Origin: an uncultured Clostridia bacterium
Lineage (GTDB): Bacteria; Bacillota; Clostridia; Oscillospirales; Acutalibacteraceae
Reading direction: 5' to 3'
Assembly (NCBI GenBank): GCA_945224895.1
Contig: CALYNW010000067.1
Span: 1-6,112, forward strand
DNA: 6,112 nucleotides
In this document: positions 1-5,244 of the stretch, piece after piece
How positions within the stretch are numbered: the first letter of the stretch is position 1
How the letters are laid out: every line of letters begins with the position of its first letter
Position numbers and translations under genes: made by a program
The notes under the pieces: generated by a model
What the model was told of the DNA's origin: nothing
Seen by the model: only the letters and a program-made list of their open reading frames with translations
The model's database searches: none

Positions 1-5
1 TACAA

Positions 6-34
6 TCACTCAATGAAAAATTAGTGGATTTTTT
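6..34 (+). terminator. Possible intrinsic terminator of an upstream gene
   Basis: A small hairpin is visible: CACT (7-10) pairs with AGTG (23-26) and AAT (12-14) with ATT (20-22), with one bulged C and a GAAAA loop. It is followed by a run of six T (29-34). It would end transcription of a gene lying left of the window. The stem is short and AT-rich, so the call is tentative. The T run also forms the first arm of the palindromic element that follows. Confidence 0.45.
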
Positions 35-130
35 CGTTAGGCAAGGCTTTGGCAAAATTTCGTCGACGGGAGCATACTTGCTGTATGTGACCGAGCGGAA
101 TTTTGTCAGTAACGACGCATAACGGAAAAA
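29..130. repeat. Long imperfect palindrome (REP/MITE-like structured element)
   Basis: The outer arms TTTTTTCGTTA (29-39) and TAACGGAAAAA (120-130) pair over 11 positions. A second block, GGCAAAATTTCG-like (51-62), pairs with 96-107 over 12 positions, including two G-U pairs. The apex is 67-69/91-93, then a tandem G-A/A-G step (70-71/89-90), then 72-77/83-88 closing the loop TTGCT. No long open reading frame is present. The structure fits a dispersed extragenic palindrome, a MITE-like remnant or a structured RNA leader. It lies between a possible terminator and the promoter of the next operon. Whether it is repeated in the genome cannot be seen from one copy. Confidence 0.6.
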
Positions 131-138
131 GACACAAT

Positions 139-166
139 TTGACAAACCCTAATTTATATATATCTA
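139..166 (+). promoter_or_regulatory. Likely sigma-A promoter of the apgM-OAH sulfhydrylase operon
   Basis: A perfect TTGACA -35 hexamer lies at 139-144, and an AT-rich stretch at 151-168 holds several TATA-like -10 candidates. The candidate at correct spacing (161-166, 16-base spacer) is a poor match. The better TATACT at 165-170 has a 20-base spacer and would start transcription inside the ribosome binding site. The -35 is convincing; the exact -10 is not. Confidence 0.45.
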
Positions 167-189
167 TACTACCGGAGGATTGAATAACA

Positions 190-1398
190 ATGAAATACGT
201 AGTCGTATTATATGACGGTATGGCTGACTATCCCGTACCTGCGCTTGACGGCAAAACACCTATGATGTGTGCAAAAAAGCCGAATATGGATATGCTTGCA
301 AGCAAGGCTGAGGTTGGTCTTATCAGGACTGTTGCCGAGGGCTTAAAGCCCGGCTCTGACGTTGCAAATATGAGTGTTATGGGCTTTGACCCGATGAAAT
401 ATTACACAGGCAGAAGTCCTCTTGAGGCGGCGTCTATCGGAATTGATATGAAGCCTACAGACGTTTCTCTCAGAACAAATCTTGTTACTCTTTCAGAGGA
501 CGATTTACCATATGAGGAAAAGACTATTGAGGATTACTGCGCCGATGATATTTCCAGCGAGGAGGCAGAGATTCTCATTAAGTACATAGACGAAAAATTA
601 GGTACAGACGAGTTTAAATTTTACCCCGGCGTATCCTACCGTCACTGTCTTATCTGGGCAAACGGTACAACCGATTTAGGCAAAATGACTCCTCCCCACG
701 ATATTACGGGAAAGGTTATTACCGAATATCTTTCAACAAGCGAAAATGCAAAGCCGCTTATTGAAATGATGAAAAAATCCTATGACCTTCTCAAAGACCA
801 CCCTGTTAATATTGCAAGAAAAAAAGCAGGCAAAAGACCTGCAAATTCAATATGGCTTTGGGGCGAAGGCAAAAGACCTGCCCTGTCACCCTTTGAGGAA
901 ATTTACGGTATCAAGGGTGCTGTTGTTTCTGCTGTTGACCTTATCAAGGGTATCGGCGGCTGTGCAAAAATGGAGGTTGCCGAGGTTGAGGGTGCCACAG
1001 GATATATTGACACAAACTTTGAGGGCAAAGCAAATGCCGCTCTTGACCTTCTTGATCGAAACGACCTTGTTTACATTCACTTTGAGGCTCCCGACGAATG
1101 CGGTCACAGAAATGAGCCTGAAAACAAGGTAAGGGCTATTGAGCTTATTGATGAGAGAGTTTTACCTATTCTCTTTGACGGACTAAAAAAATATGACGAT
1201 TACAAGATTATGATTTTGCCCGACCATCCAACACCGATTGTTACAAGAACCCATGCTTCCGACCCTGTTCCATATCTCATTTACCACAAGAATAAAGAGG
1301 TTAAGGGTGTTGATACTATCAACGAGGAAACAGCCAAGGAAGCAGGAAATTATGTAGATTTCGGTCCGAGCATAATGAAGCATTTTCTTGAGGATTAA
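190..1398 (+). CDS. apgM: ApgM-family cofactor-independent phosphoglycerate mutase / proposed homoserine kinase
   Basis: This 402-residue cytosolic protein belongs to the alkaline phosphatase superfamily, archaeal-type (ApgM) branch. Visible hallmarks are the N-terminal metal-binding LYDGMAD (residues 7-13), PGSDVANMSVMGFDP (54-68) carrying the candidate nucleophilic serine, DECGH (302-306), LPDHPTP (344-350) and TRTHASDP (352-359), which supply the expected Asp/His metal ligands. Members interconvert 2- and 3-phosphoglycerate. A related subfamily, common in Clostridia, Bacteroides and deltaproteobacteria, has been proposed to be a homoserine kinase. The latter reading is favoured by the next gene, an O-acetylhomoserine enzyme starting 10 bases downstream. 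The ATG at 190 is preceded by GGAGG (174-178), 11 bases away. Full length for the family. Family certain; exact reaction not decided by sequence. Confidence 0.9.
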   Translation: MKYVVVLYDGMADYPVPALDGKTPMMCAKKPNMDMLASKAEVGLIRTVAEGLKPGSDVANMSVMGFDPMKYYTGRSPLEAASIGIDMKPTDVSLRTNLVTLSEDDLPYEEKTIEDYCADDISSEEAEILIKYIDEKLGTDEFKFYPGVSYRHCLIWANGTTDLGKMTPPHDITGKVITEYLSTSENAKPLIEMMKKSYDLLKDHPVNIARKKAGKRPANSIWLWGEGKRPALSPFEEIYGIKGAVVSAVDLIKGIGGCAKMEVAEVEGATGYIDTNFEGKANAALDLLDRNDLVYIHFEAPDECGHRNEPENKVRAIELIDERVLPILFDGLKKYDDYKIMILPDHPTPIVTRTHASDPVPYLIYHKNKEVKGVDTINEETAKEAGNYVDFGPSIMKHFLED

Positions 1399-1408
1399 GG
1401 AGATAACT

Positions 1409-2683
1409 ATGGCAAACAGAATTGAAACTATTTGTGTTCAGGGCGCATACAAGCCGAAAAACGGCGAACCGAGAGTTGTGCCTATTATTCAAAGCACCAC
1501 ATATAAATACGATTCCAGCGAGGAAATGGGCGATTTGTTTGATTTGAAGAAATCAGGCTATTTCTATTCACGTCTGCAAAACCCCACCTGCGACCTTGCG
1601 GCGGCAAAAATTGCAATGCTTGAGGGTGGCGTAGCAGGTATGCTTACATCATCAGGTCAGGCGGCAAATTTCTATGCAATATTCAACATTGCGCAGGCAG
1701 GCGACCATATCGTTTCCTCCTCTGCGATTTACGGCGGAACATTTAATCTGTTCAACGTAACTATGAGAAAGCTGGGTATTGATTTTACATTCGTAAGCCC
1801 ACGTGCAACTGAGGAGGAAATTCAGGCGGCAATTAAGCCAAACACAAAGGCTGTTTTCGGCGAAACAATTTCCAACCCAAGCCTTGACATACTTGACATT
1901 GAGAAATTCGCAAATGTGGCACACAGAAACGGTATTCCGCTTATTGTTGACAACACCTTTGCTACACCGATAAACTGCCGTCCCTTTGATTTCGGCGTTG
2001 ATATTGTTACCCATTCCACCACCAAGTATATGGAGGGACACGCTTCAACAATCGGCGGTGCAATAGTTGACTCAGGCAACTTTGACTGGACACAGAATGA
2101 CAAATTCCCCGGTCTGACTACTCCTGACGAAAGCTACCACGGAATAACATACACAGAGGCATTCGGCGAGGCGGCATATATCACAAAGGCAACCGTTCAG
2201 CTTATGCGTGACCTTGGCTCTATTCCTGCTCCGCAGAACGCATTTCTCTTAAACGTAGGTCTTGAAACTCTGCATTTAAGAATGGAAAGACATTGCGAAA
2301 ATGCGAAAAAGGTTGCCGAGTATCTTAAAAATAATAGCAAAATCACTTGGGTTAAATGTGCTATGCTTGAGGGTGACGAGCAGTACGACCTTGCACAGAA
2401 GTATATGCCAAAGGGCACCTGCGGTGTTGTTTCCTTCGGTATCAAGGGCGGCAGAGAAGCCGCAACGGTATTTATGGATTCACTCAAGCTTGCGGCTATC
2501 GTTACCCACGTGGCTGACGCAAGAACCTGCTGTCTGCATCCTGCCTCCACAACTCACAGACAGCTTACCGACGAACAGCTTGAGGAATGCGGTGTAAGCC
2601 CCGACCTTGTACGCTTCAGCGTCGGTATTGAAAACGCAGACGACATTATCGAGGATATTCAACAGGCACTTGATAAAATTTAA
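1409..2683 (+). CDS. O-acetylhomoserine aminocarboxypropyltransferase (sulfhydrylase), PLP-dependent
   Basis: This 424-residue Cys/Met metabolism PLP enzyme (fold type I) makes homocysteine from O-acetylhomoserine and sulfide in the cytosol. Visible signatures are YSRLQNPT (53-60, phosphate-contacting Tyr/Arg of the partner subunit), SSGQAA (81-86), DNTFATP (181-187, Asp that pairs with the pyridine nitrogen), HSTTKYMEGH (202-211, with Lys206 as the Schiff-base lysine) and VRFSVGIE (401-408, carboxylate-binding Arg). The ATG at 1409 is chosen because AAGGAG lies at 1397-1402, six bases upstream. An upstream in-frame ATG at 1388 would overlap the previous gene and lacks a good ribosome binding site. 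The binding site overlaps the stop of the preceding gene, so the two are co-transcribed and possibly translationally coupled. A cystathionine-gamma-synthase-like or methanethiol-using activity is the main alternative. Confidence 0.93.
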   Translation: MANRIETICVQGAYKPKNGEPRVVPIIQSTTYKYDSSEEMGDLFDLKKSGYFYSRLQNPTCDLAAAKIAMLEGGVAGMLTSSGQAANFYAIFNIAQAGDHIVSSSAIYGGTFNLFNVTMRKLGIDFTFVSPRATEEEIQAAIKPNTKAVFGETISNPSLDILDIEKFANVAHRNGIPLIVDNTFATPINCRPFDFGVDIVTHSTTKYMEGHASTIGGAIVDSGNFDWTQNDKFPGLTTPDESYHGITYTEAFGEAAYITKATVQLMRDLGSIPAPQNAFLLNVGLETLHLRMERHCENAKKVAEYLKNNSKITWVKCAMLEGDEQYDLAQKYMPKGTCGVVSFGIKGGREAATVFMDSLKLAAIVTHVADARTCCLHPASTTHRQLTDEQLEECGVSPDLVRFSVGIENADDIIEDIQQALDKI

Positions 2684-2706
2684 TGCGTTGAATTTACAAA
2701 GCAACA

Positions 2707-2747
2707 AAAAACAGCAGTGAACCTTTTATAAATTCACTGCTGTTTTT
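2707..2747. terminator. Strong bidirectional intrinsic terminator
   Basis: A perfect 15-base-pair stem (2707-2721 with 2733-2747) encloses an 11-base loop. The core CAGCAGTGAA/TTCACTGCTG is flanked by an A run on the left and a T run on the right, so each strand ends its hairpin in U residues. It sits between the end of the (+) sulfhydrylase gene and the end of the (-) CHAP gene and can serve both. Confidence 0.92.
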
Positions 2748-2758
2748 ATTTAACGAAA

Positions 2759-3400
2759 TTATTTATTGAGAATAAAATTATTATTAGGGTTCATAATCTG
2801 ATTATTGCTTCTGGCAAATTCAAGTGCCGTAAAGCAGTTTTTTTCCTGAGGCTCAAAATAGCTTTCCTCCATTTTATAGAGAGGCGCCTCTTCCTCCTCA
2901 GACTCAGACGGATTATATGTGTAAATATATCCGTAAAATGCCTGTCCGTAATGGGAATACATATTATAATACGTCTTTGTATTGAAATAATTTCCGCCCC
3001 AATGGGACTCGGACACGGTTACGGCTCCGCTTTCGCTGACTGCCTCAACTACTGCAACGTGATTAGACCAGCAGGCAACTGCACCTAATCTTGGCTCTTT
3101 TCCGTATTCATAGTAACCATTATTCTTATTAATGAACCACCAGCTTCCTGCGTCACCTCTGCTGATTTTAGGTGCTTCACCGTTAAGCTCGTAAATTCTG
3201 CCGTAGGCATAGGCTACACAGTTTGGCATACCGTAGCCTGTCTGCGCATATGCGTTAAGCTCTCTTGTGTAGTATGGCTCACCGCTTGGAGCAGTAAGTC
3301 TCGGTTCATATTCTTTTGCTAATACTGCTGTGGGGAATGCTGTTGCAGCGATAATGATAAAAGCTAACGCAATTATGCCGCTTTTCAATATCCGTTTCAT
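2759..3400 (-). CDS. Secreted CHAP-domain protein (putative peptidoglycan amidase/endopeptidase)
   Basis: This 213-residue protein has a Sec signal peptide: KR-rich start, hydrophobic core at about residues 9-21, likely cleavage after AVLA at 28. The mature part is a CHAP fold with Cys61 in GMPNCVAYAYGR, His114 in WSNHVAVVEAV and a probable third residue Glu131 in VSESHWGG. CHAP enzymes cut peptidoglycan amide or peptide bonds by cysteine chemistry. No SH3, LysM or other wall-binding domain is seen. Instead there is a ~50-residue acidic tail containing ESEEEE (166-171). The start at 3400 is preferred over an in-frame ATG at 3640 because AAAGGAG (3409-3415) lies eight bases before it and the signal peptide begins there. 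The longer version would bury the signal peptide 80 residues in. Substrate is unknown. Confidence 0.85.
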   Translation of the reverse strand: MKRILKSGIIALAFIIIAATAFPTAVLAKEYEPRLTAPSGEPYYTRELNAYAQTGYGMPNCVAYAYGRIYELNGEAPKISRGDAGSWWFINKNNGYYEYGKEPRLGAVACWSNHVAVVEAVSESGAVTVSESHWGGNYFNTKTYYNMYSHYGQAFYGYIYTYNPSESEEEEAPLYKMEESYFEPQEKNCFTALEFARSNNQIMNPNNNFILNK

Positions 3401-3432
3401 ATGCGAATCTCCTTTTTTCAGTAACGGGGAGT

Positions 3433-3461
3433 ATTTTAACATACGAAACAGTCTGTAATCT
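3433..3461 (-). promoter_or_regulatory. Candidate extended -10 promoter for the CHAP gene
   Basis: Read on the minus strand, TGTTAAAAT (3441-3433) is an extended -10 element (TG-N-TAAAAT, five of six matches). The hexamer 17 bases upstream (AGATTA) is a poor -35, as expected for an extended -10 or activator-dependent promoter. Transcription would begin near 3426, giving a leader of about 25 bases before the ATG at 3400. Confidence 0.4.
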
Positions 3462-3485
3462 ATGGCAAAGTACCACAAGGTTTTT

Positions 3486-3502
3486 GTAACCTTTTTGTAA
3501 CA
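3486..3502 (-). promoter_or_regulatory. WalR-box-like direct repeat upstream of the CHAP gene
   Basis: The minus strand reads TGTTAC-N5-GGTTAC, two hexamers spaced 11 bases apart. The known WalR (YycF) site in Firmicutes is a direct repeat TGTWAH-N5-TGTWAH. The first half matches fully and the second differs at one position. WalR typically controls secreted wall hydrolases, including CHAP-domain ones. The site lies about 25 bases upstream of the putative -35. No walR gene is in this window, so binding is inferred. Confidence 0.4.
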
Positions 3503-3536
3503 TTTGTGCGATTTAACCAAAATTTTGCTATTTGAC

Positions 3537-3566
3537 TTGACAAAAAATTGATTTTTTATAGATGAT
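3537..3566 (+). promoter_or_regulatory. Weak vegetative promoter candidate upstream of spoVAE
   Basis: TTGACA (3537-3542) is a perfect -35 match, with GATGAT (3561-3566) 18 bases later as a mediocre -10. TATAGA at 3557-3562 is closer to consensus but only 14 bases away. If used, it would give a ~100-base leader that includes the inverted repeat at 3634-3671. A sporulation gene would be expected to use a forespore sigma factor, so this may be fortuitous. Confidence 0.25.
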
Positions 3567-3633
3567 TGTTCATTAATGTACAGGTATCGACTGAGTTTTA
3601 TTATTGCTTTAGGCACAATCAAAATCCCGTAAT

Positions 3634-3671
3634 AAATCACCTTTTTTTGCTAAAAATATAAAAGGTGATTT
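3634..3671 (+). promoter_or_regulatory. Inverted repeat overlapping the spoVAE ribosome binding site
   Basis: A perfect 12-base inverted repeat, AAATCACCTTTT (3634-3645) and AAAAGGTGATTT (3660-3671), encloses a 14-base loop. The right arm contains the Shine-Dalgarno AAAGGTGA (3661-3668) of spoVAE and ends three bases before its ATG at 3674. In RNA it would hide the ribosome binding site; in DNA it could be a protein-binding dyad. It has no following T run long enough for a terminator. Confidence 0.6.
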
Positions 3672-3673
3672 TT

Positions 3674-4027
3674 ATGATATTTCTAAAGGCTTTTATTGTG
3701 GGCGGTCTCATCTGCGTTATAGGTCAGCTCCTTATTGATTATACAAAAATGACTCCTGCAAGAATACTTGTTCTGTTTGTTTGTGTCGGTGTGCTTTTGG
3801 GTGGATTGGGAATTTATCAGAAGCTTATAGACTTTGCAGGTGCAGGTGCAACTGTTCCGCTGACAGGCTTCGGTGCAGCTTTGGCTAAGGGTGTTAAAGA
3901 GGCAATACAAAAGGACGGCTTTCTCGGAGTAATAACAGGAGGCTTTCAGGCTTGCGCCGCAGGTGTTACGGTGGCAATGCTCAGCGGACTTGTTGTTGCC
4001 CTTGTGAGCAGACCGAAGGATAAATAA
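3674..4027 (+). CDS. spoVAE: Stage V sporulation protein AE (SpoVAE)
   Basis: This 117-residue integral membrane protein of the SpoVA complex, which in spore formers moves Ca-dipicolinate into the forespore and releases it in germination, sits in the spore inner membrane. Hydrophobic segments lie at about 5-20, 30-47 and 84-112. Family-typical stretches include GQLLIDYTKMTPARILVLF (17-35), GAGATVPLTGFG (56-67) and DGFLGVITGGFQACAAGV (81-98). Length fits the short SpoVAE (SpoVAEb-type). The ATG at 3674 is chosen because AAAGGTGA ends five bases before it. A GTG at 3665 lies inside that ribosome binding site. The usual partners spoVAC and spoVAD are not adjacent: the upstream neighbour is divergent and the downstream gene is unrelated, so this copy stands alone. 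Confidence 0.92.
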   Translation: MIFLKAFIVGGLICVIGQLLIDYTKMTPARILVLFVCVGVLLGGLGIYQKLIDFAGAGATVPLTGFGAALAKGVKEAIQKDGFLGVITGGFQACAAGVTVAMLSGLVVALVSRPKDK

Positions 4028-4072
4028 GTATTGATAAAAAATAGCAGGTCGTATATTGTCAAATTTATTGAC

Positions 4073-4101
4073 TTGATATATTATTCAATATATGCTATAA
4101 T
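4073..4101 (+). promoter_or_regulatory. Strong sigma-A promoter of the SCP2 gene
   Basis: TTGATA (4073-4078) and a perfect TATAAT (4096-4101) are separated by 17 bases, with TG one base upstream of the -10 (4093-4094), making it an extended -10. Transcription should start near 4108, giving a leader of about 25 bases to the ATG at 4133. Confidence 0.8.
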
Positions 4102-4113
4102 CATATTGAATAA
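4081..4113. promoter_or_regulatory. Perfect dyad bracketing the -10 box (candidate operator)
   Basis: TTATTCAATAT (4081-4091) and ATATTGAATAA (4103-4113) form an 11-base perfect inverted repeat with an 11-base centre. The centre holds the TATAAT. The arms are spaced 22 bases apart, two helical turns, on one face of the helix. The position over the spacer and start site suits a dimeric repressor. Protein unknown. Confidence 0.5.
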
Positions 4114-4132
4114 AATATAGGAGGCGAATGAA

Positions 4133-4459
4133 ATGGCAATGACATACGAGTCTGTTGTTCAGACAACAAGAAAGAAATTCTTAGACACAGATGTTTCCTC
4201 TGTTCAGGGAACACTTGCTTTTCAGATTAATCTTATCGGCAAGGTTGAAGGAATTTTCTACATTGAGATCAAGGACGGTCAGGTTCACGTTGAGCCTTAT
4301 GAGTATTACGACCGTAATGCTATTCTCACAATTAATGCAACTAATTTCATTAAGCTCATTAACGGCAAGCTTGACCCTGTTATCGCTTTCACAACAGGTA
4401 AGCTTAAGGTTGACGGCGATATTAATGCCGCTCTCGAGCTTGTTAAGTTTATCAAATAA
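4133..4459 (+). CDS. SCP2 sterol-binding-fold protein
   Basis: This 108-residue, probably cytosolic protein is a stand-alone SCP2 domain, a fold with a hydrophobic tunnel that binds lipids or acyl chains. The family pattern is visible in GTLAFQINLIGKVEGIFYIEIKDGQVHV (26-53) and the closing DPVIAFTTGKLKVDGDINAALEL (81-103), where the TGKLK-DGD signature is typical. There is no signal peptide or membrane segment. AGGAGG (4119-4124) lies eight bases before the ATG. Bacterial members of this size have no settled function. The strong promoter and dyad suggest it is well expressed and regulated. It is followed by a terminator and a flavoprotein gene, which may be its partner. Confidence 0.87.
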   Translation: MAMTYESVVQTTRKKFLDTDVSSVQGTLAFQINLIGKVEGIFYIEIKDGQVHVEPYEYYDRNAILTINATNFIKLINGKLDPVIAFTTGKLKVDGDINAALELVKFIK

Positions 4460-4481
4460 TTTAATTATTTTTTGCATTTTG

Positions 4482-4510
4482 CCTCCCTTTCAACAGGGAG
4501 GTGTATTTTT
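4482..4510 (+). terminator. Hairpin terminator/attenuator after the SCP2 gene
   Basis: CCTCCCT (4482-4488) pairs perfectly with AGGGAGG (4495-4501) around a TTCAAC loop, followed by TGTATTTTT. The tail is an interrupted T run, so termination is probably partial. It begins 22 bases after the SCP2 stop and ends 17 bases before the next start codon. Confidence 0.65.
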
Positions 4511-4527
4511 CATTTGGAGTGATGATT

Positions 4528-5034
4528 ATGTTCAGAGAAGTTGATATTACAGAGGTTAAGGACAATGTTGTTGAACTGCTGAATAACCGCTGGGGACTTG
4601 TTACCGCAGGCGATGGCGAAAAATTCAACACAATGACTGTATCCTGGGGCGCAATCGGTGAGCTTTGGGGTAAGCCCTGTGCTACCGTTTATATCCGCCC
4701 GCAGAGATATACGGAAGAATTTTTAAATACTAAAAGCTATTTTACACTGAGCTTTTACCCTGCCGATATGAAGCAACGCATACATAGCATTTGCGGTTCA
4801 AAAAGCGGCAGAGATGTTGACAAGGCTAAGGAATGCAGCTTAACTCCCTGCTTTGATGAGAAGGCTCCTTATTTTACAGATGCAAGCATTGTACTCGTTT
4901 GCAGAAAAATGGCGAAAAGTAAATTTGACCCTAAGGACTTTATTGATACCACAATTACGGAAAAATGGTATCCGCAAAACGATTTCCATTATATTTATTA
5001 TGCAGAGATTGAAAAAGTCTTGATTTCTGAATAA
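4528..5034 (+). CDS. Flavin reductase-like (FMN-binding split barrel) protein
   Basis: This 168-residue cytosolic protein belongs to the flavin reductase/FMN-binding split-barrel family. Such proteins bind FMN and reduce flavins or act as small redox partners. Supporting motifs are NTMTVSWGAIGELWGKP (34-50, the flavin phosphate/isoalloxazine region), VYIRPQRYT (54-62), YFTLSFYP (71-78) and CGSKSGRDVDK (89-99). The start at 4528 is chosen because GGAG (4516-4519) lies eight bases before it. In-frame GTG at 4501 or ATG at 4522 are too near or upstream of that site. No separate promoter is evident in the short gap behind the preceding hairpin, so it probably depends on read-through from the SCP2 promoter. 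The electron donor and physiological substrate cannot be read from sequence. Confidence 0.88.
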   Translation: MFREVDITEVKDNVVELLNNRWGLVTAGDGEKFNTMTVSWGAIGELWGKPCATVYIRPQRYTEEFLNTKSYFTLSFYPADMKQRIHSICGSKSGRDVDKAKECSLTPCFDEKAPYFTDASIVLVCRKMAKSKFDPKDFIDTTITEKWYPQNDFHYIYYAEIEKVLISE

Positions 5035-5048
5035 TCATATAGTATAAT
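5020..5048 (+). promoter_or_regulatory. Promoter of the SRP RNA
   Basis: TTGATT (5020-5025) and a perfect TATAAT (5043-5048) are separated by exactly 17 bases. The -35 lies in the last codons of the flavin reductase gene. The start point would be near 5055, about 20 bases before the closing stem of the SRP RNA. Confidence 0.75.
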
Positions 5049-5074
5049 ACTTTAAGTAAAAGGTAGGGGATTTC

Positions 5075-5207
5075 CTTATTTCATAGTGTAGCGTACGGGC
5101 CCTGTGCAACGGGATGCTACGAACCTTGTCAGGCGGGGAACCGAGCAGCAATAAGTGGATTATTCTGTGTGCCGCAGACAAGTCTGTGCGTTACATTATG
5201 AAATAAG
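5075..5207 (+). ncRNA. ffs: Signal recognition particle RNA (bacterial small type, 4.5S-like)
   Basis: The RNA partner of Ffh targets membrane and secreted proteins to the translocon. The conserved domain IV apex is plain: GTCAGG, stem CGG (5134-5136), GGAA tetraloop (5137-5140), CCG (5141-5143), then AGCAGC (5144-5149). A long rod leads to it: 5075-5098 pairs with 5184-5207 over about 24 positions, starting with a perfect 11-base stem CTTATTTCATA/TATGAAATAAG. At about 133 bases it is too short for the Alu domain of the Bacillus-type large SRP RNA. A further pairing, TAAAAGG (5057-5063) with CCTTTTA (5217-5223), suggests a longer precursor that is trimmed. It lies just before dnaX, as scr does in Bacillus. 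Mature ends are approximate. Confidence 0.92.
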
Positions 5208-5222
5208 AGGCTTCTGCCTTTT
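5205..5222 (+). terminator. Weak hairpin at the SRP RNA 3' end
   Basis: AAGAGGC (5205-5211) pairs with GCCTTTT (5216-5222, one G-U) around a TTCT loop. It overlaps the closing stem of the SRP RNA by three bases and has only a short T run. It may end or help process the SRP transcript while letting part of transcription continue into dnaX. Confidence 0.35.
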
Positions 5223-5244
5223 AATTCTGTAAGGGGGAATTTAT

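Noticed and set aside
1652..2550. Long open frames on the minus strand inside the sulfhydrylase gene (up to 129 codons)
   Set aside because: They mirror codon bias of the real gene, lack ribosome binding sites and show no recognisable protein family.
3606..3634. Forespore sigma-factor-like promoter for spoVAE (GCTTTA and CGTAATA, 16 bases apart)
   Set aside because: Both boxes deviate from sigma-F/sigma-G patterns, and such AT-rich matches occur by chance. It is possible but not supportable without transcript ends.
3401..3640. An 80-residue N-terminal extension of the CHAP protein reading frame on the minus strand
   Set aside because: It has no ribosome binding site at its ATG, looks non-coding in composition, and would place the signal peptide internally. 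The start at 3400 has an ideal ribosome binding site.
4058..4072. Small inverted repeat GTCAA-N5-TTGAC, reminiscent of Rex or FNR-type sites
   Set aside because: Only five bases per arm, with spacing that fits neither consensus. The longer dyad at 4081-4113 is a better operator candidate.
5075..5207. Bacillus-type large SRP RNA with an Alu domain
   Set aside because: The closing stem limits the RNA to about 133 bases, and even the longer precursor pairing gives only about 167, too short for an Alu domain.
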